Source of the DNA: Halomonas eurihalina
Lineage (GTDB): Bacteria > Pseudomonadota > Gammaproteobacteria > Pseudomonadales > Halomonadaceae
Length of the DNA: 64,000 nt
Reading direction: 5' to 3'
Assembly (NCBI RefSeq): GCF_008274785.1
Contig: NZ_VTPU01000001.1
Location: 310,001 to 374,000, forward strand
Of the stretch, positions 36,551 through 45,734 are shown piece after piece; position 1 is the stretch's first letter; each line of letters opens with the position of its first letter. Below the pieces are notes generated by a model, which made no database searches, was not told where the DNA came from, and saw only the letters and a list, made by a program, of their open reading frames with translations. Made by a program: the position numbers and the translations under genes.

Positions 36551-36680
36551 TCACAACTCGACCTGGATCGTCTCGTGCTCGACGGCATAAGCGTCGCTCA
36601 GCATCGCCTTGATCTCGACCAGCACCCGCTCCTGGCCCGCTCCTTCGTCCAGAATCGCATGCAGCGACATCAATGGCCCA
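36551..36680 (-). pseudogene. remnant of a cation diffusion facilitator (ZitB/CzcD-like) C-terminus
   Basis: The frame reads PLMSLHAILDEG, then LVEIKAMLSDAYAVEH and ETIQVEL before a stop. This lines up, from memory of the family, with the cytoplasmic C-terminal domain of ZitB (VMTLHV.., YQIEHATIQMEY). No transmembrane part of such a transporter precedes it; the frame upstream lies inside the next gene in another frame. I read it as the tail left after a deletion. A short independent protein is less likely. Confidence 0.6.
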
Positions 36681-36726
36681 AAGCCAAGCGCCGCGGGTAA
36701 CACCCCGAGTGGGCTCACGACCAGGC

Positions 36727-37206
36727 TCAAAGCTCTATTCGCCCGCGCAGCAGCCCCCACAAGCGGCCAAGACCGACGGAAAAGGCGAACAGGGCAATAC
36801 CAATCACCACCGACACACCGCCTTGCCAGAGAATCGCATGGTTGGCCGAGGCCATCTGCGTGCCCAGAGTGATCGCCCCATCAGCGAGATAGTGGATGCC
36901 GACAACGGCCACCCCTGCCGCAACCAGCGTCTCGGTGGATGCCGAGACATCGGTCGACGCGGGCGACAGCCAGGCAGCAAGCGGCTTGCGTGCCAGGATC
37001 AGCGCCAGTCCCAGCAGCACACTGACCAGAACATGCACGCTGTGCAGGACCAAGATGTTCGGGCCATCCGCTGCCTGTCCCAGTGCCGAATTCAACCACA
37101 TTACATACAACGAAACTGCATAATCCGGCATGCGCCTGACCACCAACCAGATACCCAGCACGGCCAGCAACACTTCGGCCAGCTGACGGGCGTGATAACG
37201 GGGCAT
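36727..37206 (-). CDS. hypothetical membrane protein with four helices
   Basis: 159 residues from the ATG at 37206, which follows GAGG at 7 bp; an ATG 13 codons upstream is possible. Four hydrophobic segments are seen (about 8-24, 48-66, 92-108 and 128-146). The N-terminal residues RYHARQLAEVLLAVLGIWLV and the His in VGIHYLAD are not diagnostic. I do not recognise the family. It is transcribed toward the cation-transporter remnant, with its stop about 45 bp before the homologous segment, and may have been involved in the same rearrangement. Confidence 0.6.
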   Translation of the reverse strand: MPRYHARQLAEVLLAVLGIWLVVRRMPDYAVSLYVMWLNSALGQAADGPNILVLHSVHVLVSVLLGLALILARKPLAAWLSPASTDVSASTETLVAAGVAVVGIHYLADGAITLGTQMASANHAILWQGGVSVVIGIALFAFSVGLGRLWGLLRGRIEL

Positions 37207-37353
37207 ATGCTGTCCTCGAGCCGCTTGATGAAGCATCCCTGACACCCGAAGGATGCCCGAGCTGCCTCATCATGCCACACCGCCTTGACGCATAAAGCCC
37301 GGCACGCTGGCCGGGCTGATGAACGAACCTGAACGGACGTGAGGCCACTGCCA

Positions 37354-38472
37354 TCAGGCCGTTTGGTTATAGCCGTTGTCGAGGAAGGGATAGTCGATGT
37401 AGCCCTGTTCGTTGCCACCGTAAAAGGTATCTTGATCCGGCTCGTTGAGCGCGGCACCAGTGCGCAGGCGCTCGGGCAGATCGGGATTGGCGATGAACGG
37501 CCGACCGAAGGCGATGAGGTCAGCGGTGTTTTCTGCCAGGCGCTGTTGGGCCCGTTCGGCGTCGTAGTGGCCGCAATAGATGAGCCCGCCACTGAAACGC
37601 TCACGCATCTGCTCGCGGAAGCCTTCCGGGAAGGTGGTATCGCCACCGGCCCAGTTGGGCTCGTTGAGGTGGATGTACGCCAGGCCGCGTTGATCGAGCT
37701 GCTCGGCCAGGTAGAAAGCCATCGCATCGGGCTCATCGTCGCTGAGGCCGAAAATCTCGATGAAAGGCGTGAGACGAATGCCCACACGATCGGCGCCGAA
37801 CACCTCGGACACCGCATCAATCACCTCCAGCGGGAAGCGCGCGCGATTCTCTATCGAGCCGCCATAGCGGTCGGTTCGCTGGTTGGTGCCGGTGGCGAGA
37901 AACTGGTTGAGCAGATACGCATTGGCCGCATGCACTTCCAGCATGTCGAAGCCGGCGCGCTTGGCCCGCACAGCGGCTTGCCGATAATCCTCGACGATAC
38001 CCGGGATCTCGTCGGTCTCCAGCGCCCGCGGGGTGCTGGTGGGATGACGTCCGGCGGAGCCGTCCTCGAACTCGACGAAGCACTGTGCACCCTCGCCCCT
38101 GAGCGCGCTGGGCGCCACAGGCTGCTGGCCATCGGGCTGAACCATCTCATGAGAGACACGCCCCACGTGCCAGAGCTGCAGGGCGATGCGCCCGCCCTTG
38201 GCATGCACGGCCTCGACGACCTGTCGCCAACCCGCTTCCTGCTCATCGGTCCAGATGCCCGGGGTGTACACATAGCCACGGGCCGTCGGTGAAATGTTGG
38301 TGGCTTCGCTGATGATCAGACCGGCCCCCGCACGCTGCTCGTAGTAAACCTGCTGCAGCTTGCCGGGCACGCTGTCAGGCGTACGCGCCCGGGTCAGTGG
38401 TGCCATGATGACGCGGTTGGGCAGGCTCAGGCTGCCCAGTTGAAAAGGGGTGAAAAGTGTCGTGTCGGTCAT
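37354..38472 (-). CDS. nemA: Old Yellow Enzyme family alkene reductase (NemA-like)
   Basis: 372 residues from the ATG at 38472, which follows CAGGAG. A flavin TIM-barrel: LFTPFQLGSLSLPNRVIMAPLTRAR opens the barrel, LQLWHVGRVSH carries FMN contacts, VHAANAYLLNQFL and the RYGGSIENRARF motif close the substrate site, and IAFGRPFIANPDLPERL binds FMN phosphate. Reduces activated alkenes, quinones or nitro compounds with NAD(P)H. It is divergent from argE; a repressor such as NemR is not encoded nearby. Confidence 0.93.
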   Translation of the reverse strand: MTDTTLFTPFQLGSLSLPNRVIMAPLTRARTPDSVPGKLQQVYYEQRAGAGLIISEATNISPTARGYVYTPGIWTDEQEAGWRQVVEAVHAKGGRIALQLWHVGRVSHEMVQPDGQQPVAPSALRGEGAQCFVEFEDGSAGRHPTSTPRALETDEIPGIVEDYRQAAVRAKRAGFDMLEVHAANAYLLNQFLATGTNQRTDRYGGSIENRARFPLEVIDAVSEVFGADRVGIRLTPFIEIFGLSDDEPDAMAFYLAEQLDQRGLAYIHLNEPNWAGGDTTFPEGFREQMRERFSGGLIYCGHYDAERAQQRLAENTADLIAFGRPFIANPDLPERLRTGAALNEPDQDTFYGGNEQGYIDYPFLDNGYNQTA

Positions 38473-38771
38473 CGATTCGACTCCTGTGGCGAATGGGCGT
38501 TGGCAGTTATGGCGACGCCCTGGTCGGAAAACAAGTGATGCACACAATAAGCTTGTTAATAATTTTCGCAAAACCAGTGCGACCATTGACCCGATAGTTG
38601 GGGCTTATCATGACGATCCGAGCTACCTCGTCGCGAAGGGCCCTCGTAACCAGAGCTCTGGCAACAAGAGCTCTGGCACAAAGAACTCGCACGCCAGACA
38701 CTGCGGCAAGCCCAACCCACGTGATAATCTCCCACAAACCCTTGATACGAACCCTTGACCAGGAGTGCGCC
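38473..38771. other. nemA-argE divergent intergenic region with short repeats
   Basis: No gene is supported. It contains AGAGCTCTGGCA twice with 15-bp period (38652-38663 and 38667-38678), the first copy lying in the perfect palindrome CCAGAGCTCTGG. An AT-rich stretch near 38545-38570 could hold the nemA promoter. The frame of argE is open upstream through this repeat, but the GTG at 38772 with its Shine-Dalgarno is the better start. Confidence 0.4.
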
Positions 38772-39938
38772 GTGACCGCTGTCGAGATACTGGAACGCCT
38801 GGTGGGCTTTGCCACCGTGTCACGAGATTCCAACCTGGCCCTGATCGAGTGGGTCGAGGCCTGGCTTGACGACCATGGCGTCGAACATTGGCGCATCGAG
38901 AGCGACGATGGCGGCAAGGCCAACCTGCTGGCCCGCATCGGGCCGGCGGTGGAAGGCGGCGTGGTGCTTTCCGGGCACACCGACGTGGTTCCGGTAGATG
39001 GCCAACCCTGGTCGAGCGACCCCTTCGTACTGCGCGACGGCGACGACGGCCGCCTTTACGGTCGCGGTACCTGCGACATGAAAGGCTTCATCGCCTGCGT
39101 CCTGGCGGAGGTCCCCAACTGGGTGAAGATGACATTCGAACGCCCCCTGTGGCTGGCCTTCTCCTACGACGAAGAGATCGGCTGCGTCGGAGCACCGCGC
39201 ATGATCGAGCGGCTGATGGCCGACCACCCTCGCCCCTCGACGGTGATCGTCGGCGAGCCCACCCTGATGCAGCCGGTGGTGGCGCAGAAAGGCGCGACCA
39301 ACCTGCACACCACGGTCACCGGCCGCGCCGCGCACTCCAGTCAGGTCTATCAGGGCGTGTCGGCCATCCATGTGGCCGCCCGGCTGGTGACGAAGATCGA
39401 AGACGTGATGACCGAACTCAAGGCCGAAGGGCGCGTCGACGAGGCCTTCAATGTGGTGCATTCCAGCCTGCATGTCGGCCGCATCGAAGGCGGTACCGCG
39501 ATCAACATCATGGCCCGGGAATGCACCTTCGAGTGGGAAGTTCGTCACCTGCCGAGCGACAACGTCGATGAACTGCTCGGGCGCATCGATGCCTATGCCG
39601 CCGAGCTGGAAGCCAGAATGCAGCAAACCGCGCCCGAGGCCGGCATTGTCACCCAAGCGCTGAATGTCACGGTGCCGGCCCTGGCCGACCGCGACAACGA
39701 CGAGGTGCTGACCCTCTGCCGCTCCCTGTTGGACGACGACATCGACACCTCGGCCGTCGCCTACGCCACCGAGGCCGGTCAGTTCCAGCGTCAGGGACTC
39801 TCCACGCTCATCTGCGGCCCTGGCAGCATCAGCCAGGCCCATCAACCGGACGAATACATCGAACACGAACAGCTGCTGGCGGGACAACGCTTCATGGCGG
39901 CACTCGGCGAACGCCTGTCGAACGAAATGACGGCATGA
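38772..39938 (+). CDS. argE: acetylornithine deacetylase
   Basis: 388 residues from the GTG at 38772, which follows CCAGGAGTG; the upstream in-frame extension is Arg/Thr-rich repeat sequence and unlike the family. M20 metallopeptidase: LSGHTDVVPVDGQPW, the bridging Asp in GRGTCDMKGFIA, catalytic Glu pair in SYDEEIGCVG, and the C-terminal His in SISQAHQPDEYI. Converts N-acetylornithine to ornithine in arginine synthesis. Length is usual (E. coli 383). Followed by a 4-bp overlapping tiny frame. Confidence 0.93.
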   Translation: MTAVEILERLVGFATVSRDSNLALIEWVEAWLDDHGVEHWRIESDDGGKANLLARIGPAVEGGVVLSGHTDVVPVDGQPWSSDPFVLRDGDDGRLYGRGTCDMKGFIACVLAEVPNWVKMTFERPLWLAFSYDEEIGCVGAPRMIERLMADHPRPSTVIVGEPTLMQPVVAQKGATNLHTTVTGRAAHSSQVYQGVSAIHVAARLVTKIEDVMTELKAEGRVDEAFNVVHSSLHVGRIEGGTAINIMARECTFEWEVRHLPSDNVDELLGRIDAYAAELEARMQQTAPEAGIVTQALNVTVPALADRDNDEVLTLCRSLLDDDIDTSAVAYATEAGQFQRQGLSTLICGPGSISQAHQPDEYIEHEQLLAGQRFMAALGERLSNEMTA

Positions 39939-40048
39939 AGCTCTGGATCATCAAGATCGGCGACACAGAAACGCCCGATGCCGCCGCTCTGCTGGCCCGA
40001 TTTGCCAGCCTGGTGGTGTCCGGTGAGCGGACAACGCCAGCCAACTAG
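39935..40048 (+). CDS. 37-codon frame overlapping the argE stop
   Basis: An ATG in ATGA overlap with the argE stop opens MKLWIIKIGDTETPDAAALL and ends after 37 codons at TAG, overlapping the last bases of the convergent DMT gene. The start resembles the N-terminus of a class I glutamine amidotransferase-like protein, so it may be the head of a gene cut off by rearrangement. That is weak inference; it may also be non-coding. Confidence 0.25.
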   Translation: MKLWIIKIGDTETPDAAALLARFASLVVSGERTTPAN

Positions 40049-40998
40049 TCGGTATTCGCCGCTTCCTGCATGGCCTGTTCCTGAAGGAGGCGCTCGTCCG
40101 GAGCACCGGCGGCGGCCTTGCGGCGTTGCCGATGGAGATCGCGCAGCCCACTGATCAGCATGGCGGCAACGATTATGCCGCCGCCCACGAAAGCCAGCGG
40201 CGGCGGCACCTCGTCCAGCCACCACCACACCAGCAAGGCACCGACCAAGGTTTCCAGCAACATGACCAGGCTGACCTCGGCGCCGGGCAGATAACGCGGC
40301 CCGGTCTGGATCAGGAAGTAGGCGGCCGGCAGAAACAGCGCCAGCAGTGCCAGGCGCGGCACATCTTCGGGCGGCGGTAGTTGTGCGCCTCCCAGCAGTA
40401 CCGCCGGCACCAGCATCGCCAGACAGCCCAGCGGCAGCACGACGGTGGTATCCACGCCGCGTTGACGGTCGCCACGCTGGACGCTCGCCACTGTGGTATT
40501 GACGGCAATGGAGATCGGCACAAACAGCGCGATCGCCAACCCCAACGGACTCCCCTGGCCGATCTCGCCCACCGCCATCAGGCAGGCACCGGTCACGCAC
40601 ACGGCAATCACCACCCAGGTCTGACGGCGCAACCGCTGACCGAAGACGAGCATGCCGATCAGCCCCGCCACGAGCGGTGCCAGGTTCATCATCACCAGTA
40701 CATTGCCGGCGGCGGTCAGGCGCGCAGCGCCGACGAAGGCCCAGGCGCTGCCGGCGAACGCCAGCGGACACCACCAAGCTGCGGCACCACAGGCACGAAT
40801 GGCGCCCGGCAACTGCGTGCGATAGCGCAAGATGGCAATCAACAGCAGCACGCTCCCCAACAGCAGGCCGCGCCAGAACATGAAGGTCGCCACCCCGGCC
40901 TGTGTATCCTTGATCAACAGGGCATCCGGCGACAGCAGCAGCACGCCGGTCATGGTGATCAGATAGCCCCGCAGGCGGAACGGCAGTCGCTTCCACAT
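40045..40998 (-). CDS. EamA/DMT family transporter
   Basis: A 317-residue protein with ten hydrophobic helices in two repeated EamA halves. YLITMTGVLLLSPDALLIK opens the first, and TGPRYLPGAEVSLVMLLETLVGALLVW is the typical last-third motif of EamA proteins. A charged tail rich in Arg, Glu and Gln follows. Such exporters move metabolites or amino acids; the substrate is not predictable. The leader contains a perfect 15-bp tandem duplication. Confidence 0.9.
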   Translation of the reverse strand: MWKRLPFRLRGYLITMTGVLLLSPDALLIKDTQAGVATFMFWRGLLLGSVLLLIAILRYRTQLPGAIRACGAAAWWCPLAFAGSAWAFVGAARLTAAGNVLVMMNLAPLVAGLIGMLVFGQRLRRQTWVVIAVCVTGACLMAVGEIGQGSPLGLAIALFVPISIAVNTTVASVQRGDRQRGVDTTVVLPLGCLAMLVPAVLLGGAQLPPPEDVPRLALLALFLPAAYFLIQTGPRYLPGAEVSLVMLLETLVGALLVWWWLDEVPPPLAFVGGGIIVAAMLISGLRDLHRQRRKAAAGAPDERLLQEQAMQEAANTD

Positions 40999-41012
40999 GG
41001 TTGGTTCCTCAT

Positions 41013-41042
41013 CGTTGTTTACCCAACCGTTGTTTACCCAAC
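41013..41042. repeat. 15-bp perfect tandem duplication in the EamA gene leader
   Basis: CGTTGTTTACCCAAC occurs twice in direct contact (41013-41027, 41028-41042), 15-44 bp before the EamA start. It could add or duplicate a protein site; no known regulator motif recognised. Confidence 0.8.
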
Positions 41043-41066
41043 ATCATCCAAGAGGGCTCATAAAAG

Positions 41067-41099
41067 CAAACAGGCCGGGGAATGTCCCCGGCCTGTTTG
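41067..41099 (-). terminator. terminator of the DEAD-box helicase gene
   Basis: CAAACAGGCCGGGGA and its complement form a perfect 15-bp stem around ATG. Read on the minus strand it is followed by CTTTTATG. It lies 40 bp after the helicase stop. Confidence 0.85.
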
Positions 41100-41139
41100 G
41101 ATGCCTCTCAGCTACCGCCCTTGCCAGGCGGTGCCATCA

Positions 41140-42813
41140 TCAGGCCCGTGCGCGACGGCCTGAATCATCGTCGCGCTGGCGACGCGGCGCGCGATCTTCA
41201 CTGATTTCCAGCGGACGACCGCCGACCCGGGCGCGTGCCATCTTGGCTAGAATGCTGGACGGCAAGCCGCTGGGCAACTCGACGACGGAAAACGCATTGC
41301 GGATGTCGATCCGGCCAATCCGGTTGCCTTCGATGCCACCTTCGTTGGCCAGGGCGCCAACCAGCTGGCCCGGTTTGATGCCATCCTTGTGGCCCACGGA
41401 GACGCGGTAACGGATCATACCCTCGCTGGAACCACGCTCGCGACGCGGCGCTTTCCCCTCGCGAGGTGCACGCTGCTCCTTGCGCGGTGCCTGCAGGCGA
41501 CCAATGGGCGCTTCGTCGGCTCGCGCCAGGGCAGCGAAGGCACAGGCCAGCTCGACCGGGTCGTAGCCTTCTGCGATCAGGCGCTCGACCAGATCATGCT
41601 GGGTGTCGGCATCCTTGGTCAGTGAGCCGATCACGCGCTGGTGGAAGACCTCGTCACGATGGGCGCGAATGGCTGCCTCGTCGGGCAACTCCATATCTTC
41701 CATCTTGCGACCGGTGGCACGCTCGAGCCAGCCAACCTTGCGGCCCTCGCGGTTGCCGGCAAAGGTAATGGCCACCCCGGCACGACCGGCACGACCGGTC
41801 CGGCCGATACGATGCGTATAGGCCTCGGCATCCTGTGGCAAGTCATAGTTGATGACGTGGGTGATACGCGGCACATCCAGGCCACGCGCGGCCACGTCGG
41901 TAGCGATCAGCACATCGATCTTGCTGCGCTTGAGACGCGTGATGGTACGCTCGCGCAGGCTCTGATCCAGATCACCGGACAGGCTCGCCACGCTCAGCCC
42001 ACGCGCCGAGAGTTGCTCCATCAAGGTGGTGCAGGCCGCCCGGGTGCGTACGAAGACGATCGCCGCATCGACCGGCTCCACTTCAAGGATGCGTGCCAGG
42101 GCTTCGAGCTTGGCACCGCCATCGATGCGCACCCGGCGCTGTTCGATGTTGTCGCCGCTGGAGGCTCGCGACTCAATGGTCACCTTGACCGGTTCCACCA
42201 GGTACTGGTTGACGATGCGCTCGATCTCGGTGGGCAAAGTCGCAGAGAAGAACACGCGCTGAGCGTCCTTCGGGGTGTCGGCGACCACGCGCTTGACGTC
42301 GTCGATGAAGCCCATGCGCAGCATCTCGTCGGCTTCGTCGAGCACCAGCGCGGAAAGCCCGCCGAGCTTGAGACTGCCACGATTCAGGTGATCGATGATA
42401 CGACCCGGCGTACCGACCACGACCTGGGCGCCACGGCGCAACGCCTGCAACTGGTCGCGGTATTCCATGCCGCCACACAGGGTCGCCACTTCCAGGCCCT
42501 TGAGGTTCTGGCCGTATTTGGAGAAGGACGCGGCAACCTGCTGCGCCAGCTCACGGGTCGGCGCCAGCACCAGCACCTGGGGTTCGCGACGCTCGAGCTC
42601 GAGACGCGAGAGAATCGGCAGGGCAAAGGCAGCGGTCTTGCCGGTACCGGTCTGGGCCTGGCCCAGCATGTCGCGGCCTTCCAGCAATGCCGGAATGGTC
42701 TGTGCCTGGATCGGTGACGGTGTTGCGTAACCGAGTGTCTCAACAGCGGAGAGAACGGCGGGCAGCAGGGCCAGATCGCCGAAACTCGGCGAGGCGACGG
42801 AAGTCGAGGTCAT
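41140..42813 (-). CDS. deaD: DEAD-box ATP-dependent RNA helicase (DeaD/CsdA type)
   Basis: A 557-residue helicase: Q motif GYATPSPIQAQTIP, Walker A AQTGTGKTAAF, PTRELAQQV, DEADEML, SAT, and HRIGRTGRAGR of domain 2. After the core (about residues 1-380) comes a helical dimerisation part and a DbpA/CsdA RNA-binding domain (RYRVSVGHKDGIKPGQLVGA) ending in a basic Arg/Asp-rich tail. Acts in ribosome assembly and mRNA decay, often induced by cold. It has an apparently long leader (see 42814-43206) and ends at a strong terminator. Confidence 0.95.
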   Translation of the reverse strand: MTSTSVASPSFGDLALLPAVLSAVETLGYATPSPIQAQTIPALLEGRDMLGQAQTGTGKTAAFALPILSRLELERREPQVLVLAPTRELAQQVAASFSKYGQNLKGLEVATLCGGMEYRDQLQALRRGAQVVVGTPGRIIDHLNRGSLKLGGLSALVLDEADEMLRMGFIDDVKRVVADTPKDAQRVFFSATLPTEIERIVNQYLVEPVKVTIESRASSGDNIEQRRVRIDGGAKLEALARILEVEPVDAAIVFVRTRAACTTLMEQLSARGLSVASLSGDLDQSLRERTITRLKRSKIDVLIATDVAARGLDVPRITHVINYDLPQDAEAYTHRIGRTGRAGRAGVAITFAGNREGRKVGWLERATGRKMEDMELPDEAAIRAHRDEVFHQRVIGSLTKDADTQHDLVERLIAEGYDPVELACAFAALARADEAPIGRLQAPRKEQRAPREGKAPRRERGSSEGMIRYRVSVGHKDGIKPGQLVGALANEGGIEGNRIGRIDIRNAFSVVELPSGLPSSILAKMARARVGGRPLEISEDRAPRRQRDDDSGRRARA

Positions 42814-43206
42814 GAATCACACCTTGGTAGGCCGGGATCACCGGCAAAAAACATCAGTCATGGCGTCCCGTACACCTGGCATACAGTCAAGGTCCCGACA
42901 TTGCGGGAGTCTTAAGCGGAGTCGGGGACGCCGGTCGCACCTAGCATCCGATACTGACTCGCCAACTCGGCGAGTGCATCGTCGTGGCGACCGTCTGCGC
43001 CGAATTCGCACGGGTAGCGAATTCTCGTCGGCGCTCCATCTACACAGTTCAAACGCTTTGGGCCTCGGCCCGGCGTTGTCGACCACCGCATTCACGTTGG
43101 TGAACGGGTCGCGTCGTCATGATGGTGGGGTCAGCACATGCGAGGAGCGCACATGCTACCATCGTCGCGCCACCCTGACCAGTCCTTTTCCTCGAGGTAC
43201 CCCGAT
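42814..43206. other. deaD/yaiI divergent intergenic region
   Basis: No gene supported. It contains a 7-bp hairpin, ACTCGCC/GGCGAGT (42957-42975), and GC-rich stretches. deaD mRNA leaders in enterobacteria are long and regulatory, so this may be a structured 5' leader of deaD; that is inference from the family. Confidence 0.4.
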
Positions 43207-43659
43207 ATGCCCAACCTGTGGGTCGATGCCGACGCCTGCCCCCGAATCGCCCGCGAGATCATCGTGCGTGCCGCCGAACGGACCGCCATAACGACCACCT
43301 TCGTGGCGAATCATCAAGTCCCCCTCCCCCCATCGAAATGGGTCAAGGGGTTGACGGTGAGTCACGGCTTCGATGCGGCCGACGACGAAATCGTCGACCG
43401 TCTCGCCGAGAAGGATCTGGTCATCACCTCCGACCTGCCCCTGGCCATGGCCGCCATCGAGCGCGGCGCCAGCGTCATGACCAGCCGGGGAGAAGCCCTG
43501 GACAAGAGCAACATTCGCGCCAGGGTCCAGATGCGGGACTTCATGGAGACCCTGAGAGCCAGTGGTGAACACACCGGCGGTCCCAAGGGTTACTCGGACG
43601 TGGACCGGCGTGAATTCGCCAACGCGCTGGATCGTTGGCTGGCGCGTAACGCGACCTGA
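43207..43659 (+). CDS. YaiI/YqxD family protein (UPF0178, PIN-like)
   Basis: 150 residues from the ATG at 43207 after CTCGAGG; E. coli YaiI has 152. It begins PNLWVDADACPRIAREIIV and holds DEIVDRLAEKDLVITSDLPLA, giving the acidic residues of a PIN-like nuclease fold, and ends with the conserved TGGPKGYSDVDRREFANALD. Biochemical role not established. It lies between the deaD leader and the YqjG-like gene on the opposite strand. Confidence 0.92.
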   Translation: MPNLWVDADACPRIAREIIVRAAERTAITTTFVANHQVPLPPSKWVKGLTVSHGFDAADDEIVDRLAEKDLVITSDLPLAMAAIERGASVMTSRGEALDKSNIRARVQMRDFMETLRASGEHTGGPKGYSDVDRREFANALDRWLARNAT

Positions 43660-43692
43660 GAACGCGGCTATGCCGTTGGAAGAGACAAGGCT

Positions 43693-44697
43693 TCAGCCGC
43701 GCTGACGTATTCCCTTCCCCGGTAGGCGCTCGCGATCGTGAGGGCGTTCGAGATCCAGCAGCGGGCCGGCAGGGACAATGCGCGTCGGGTTGATGTTGCC
43801 GTGGCTGACGTAATAATGGCGCTTGATGTGATCGAAGCTCACCGTCTCGGCAACACCCGGCCACTGGTAGAGTTCGCGCAGATAATGGGAGAGGTTCGGA
43901 TAGTCTTCCAGGCGGCGCAGGTTGCACTTGAAGTGTCCATGGTAGACCGCATCGAAGCGCACCAGGGTAGTGAACAGTCGAATGTCCGCCTCGGTCAGCC
44001 ATTCGCCGGCCAGGTAGCGCTGTTCGGCAAGACGCGCCTCAAGACGATCCAGCGACTGGAAAAGCGCGCTGACGTGCTTCTCGTAGACCGGCTGTTCGGT
44101 GGCGAATCCCGCCTTGTAGACCCCGTTGTTGACGTGATCGTAGACATCGGCGTTGACGGCATCGATGGTCTCGCGCAGATCCTCGGGATAGAGGTCCAGA
44201 CGGTTGCCGGAGAGACCGTCGAAGGCCCCATTGAACATGCGCACCAGCTCCGCCGACTCATTGTTGACGATGCGCCCCTCACGCTTGTCCCACAGCGCCG
44301 GCACGGTCACGCGGCCTGTATACCGGGAGTCGGTCAAGGTATAGAGCTGATGATGGAATTCGACATCGTTTAGAGGGTCGCCGCTCGAGCCCTCGTCGCG
44401 ATCATAGCTCCAGCCCTGATCCAGCATCAGCGGGCTGGTCACGGATACGTCGATCAGCGACGTCAAACCCTTGAGGCGACGCATGATCAGGGTGCGATGC
44501 GCCCAGGGGCACGCCAGCGAGACATACAGATGGTAGCGCCCTGCCTCGGCGGGCAAGCCGGGTTGCCCATCCGGCCCCGGGCTGCCATCAGCCGTCACCC
44601 AGTCGCGCAGCTTGGCGGATTCGCGGACGAATTCCCCACCATGCCGCTCGGTGTCGTACCACTGGTCATGCCAGCGTCCCTCGATCAGCAGGCCCAT
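43693..44697 (-). CDS. yqjG: glutathionyl-hydroquinone reductase (YqjG/EcfG, xi-class GST)
   Basis: A 334-residue xi-class glutathione transferase. Catalytic Cys63 is in the family motif SLACPWAHRTL; the helical C-terminal domain contains WLTEADIRLFTTLVRFDAVYHGHFKCN and ends HIKRHYYVSHGNINPTRIVP, all diagnostic. Uses glutathione to reduce glutathionyl-hydroquinones, with a role in quinone detoxification. Single gene, not linked to the GST at 50023. Confidence 0.94.
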   Translation of the reverse strand: MGLLIEGRWHDQWYDTERHGGEFVRESAKLRDWVTADGSPGPDGQPGLPAEAGRYHLYVSLACPWAHRTLIMRRLKGLTSLIDVSVTSPLMLDQGWSYDRDEGSSGDPLNDVEFHHQLYTLTDSRYTGRVTVPALWDKREGRIVNNESAELVRMFNGAFDGLSGNRLDLYPEDLRETIDAVNADVYDHVNNGVYKAGFATEQPVYEKHVSALFQSLDRLEARLAEQRYLAGEWLTEADIRLFTTLVRFDAVYHGHFKCNLRRLEDYPNLSHYLRELYQWPGVAETVSFDHIKRHYYVSHGNINPTRIVPAGPLLDLERPHDRERLPGKGIRQRG

Positions 44698-44778
44698 GTC
44701 GCCACTCCTCTCTCACAGCCAATTTGATCTCAGCTTAAGCCGAAATTATTGATGCTCAAGCGCAGTTTTTGGCGACAT

Positions 44779-45693
44779 TCATTCGATTTTATCAACTCTT
44801 CGAGCATCGGGGCAGACCGCCACTTCATCACGCAAATGCTGCGCCATGGCATGGGTCGCCGGGCCGGCGCGGTCACGATCGCGATGGATCAACTGCATGG
44901 GCGCTTCCCGTATACCGCCAGCCGACAGCGGCAATGGCTTTAGCCGGCCACTCGCCAATGAGGCCTCGATCAGCGTCTCCGGTACCCAGGCGAATCCCAG
45001 GTTACGCTCGAGCATGTCAATGGAGGTACTGAGATGGCTGACCGTCCAGCGCTGCTCGGCTTTCAACCAGCCCGCATCCAGCGACTGGCGCTGCGCCGAG
45101 TCCCTCACCACCAGTTGACGGTGCTGCTCAAGGTCACGAAGGTCCAGGACGCGATCCAGCTTGTGCAGAGGATGCTCGGGATGCGCCACGGCGATGAAGC
45201 GCACCGACACCAAGGGTTCCCCGAGGAACCCCTGGGCGGCGAGTCCCGAGACGACCAGATCGGCGGAGCCGTCATACAACATTTCGACCCCGCCATTGAG
45301 CACCGACTCGTGAAGCTGCACCCGCACATGCGGATAGTCGCGAGAAAAGGCTTCCATGGCGCGTGCCAGAACATCGGGAGGAAAGATCTGATCGACACTC
45401 AGCACGATCTCGGCTTCCAGCCCTTCGCCAAGCCGTTCGGCGACATCCTCCAGGGCCTCGGCCCCTTCCAGGAGCTGACGGGCACGCCGCAACAACAGCT
45501 CACCCGCCTCGGTCAGGCGCACCTGCCGCCCCACCGGCTCGAGCACCTCGACACCCAACTGCTCCTCCAGCTTGTGAACCGCATGGTTGAGCGTGGAAGG
45601 ACTCTTGTGAATGGCCTCGGCGGCACGGGCGAAGCCCCCATGATCGACCACCGCGGCAAGCATCTGCCATTGCGCAAGCGTGACACGCGACAT
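44779..45693 (-). CDS. LysR family transcriptional regulator (divergent from pirin)
   Basis: A 304-residue LysR protein with an N-terminal helix-turn-helix (WQMLAAVVDHGGFARAAEAIHKSPSTLNHAVHKLEEQLGV in two overlapping parts) and a periplasmic-binding-like effector domain. It sits back to back with the pirin gene across 100 bp that includes the palindrome ATTTTCGAAAAT (45735-45746). LysR regulators often control the gene beside them, so pirin is the probable target. Confidence 0.92.
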   Translation of the reverse strand: MSRVTLAQWQMLAAVVDHGGFARAAEAIHKSPSTLNHAVHKLEEQLGVEVLEPVGRQVRLTEAGELLLRRARQLLEGAEALEDVAERLGEGLEAEIVLSVDQIFPPDVLARAMEAFSRDYPHVRVQLHESVLNGGVEMLYDGSADLVVSGLAAQGFLGEPLVSVRFIAVAHPEHPLHKLDRVLDLRDLEQHRQLVVRDSAQRQSLDAGWLKAEQRWTVSHLSTSIDMLERNLGFAWVPETLIEASLASGRLKPLPLSAGGIREAPMQLIHRDRDRAGPATHAMAQHLRDEVAVCPDARRVDKIE

Positions 45694-45734
45694 TTTCGAT
45701 TCCCTCGAATGCTAACTCCAAAACTATGCGCTTA

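Noticed and set aside
41641..42717. A 358-codon plus-strand frame opposite deaD
   Set aside because: Antisense shadow of the helicase gene.
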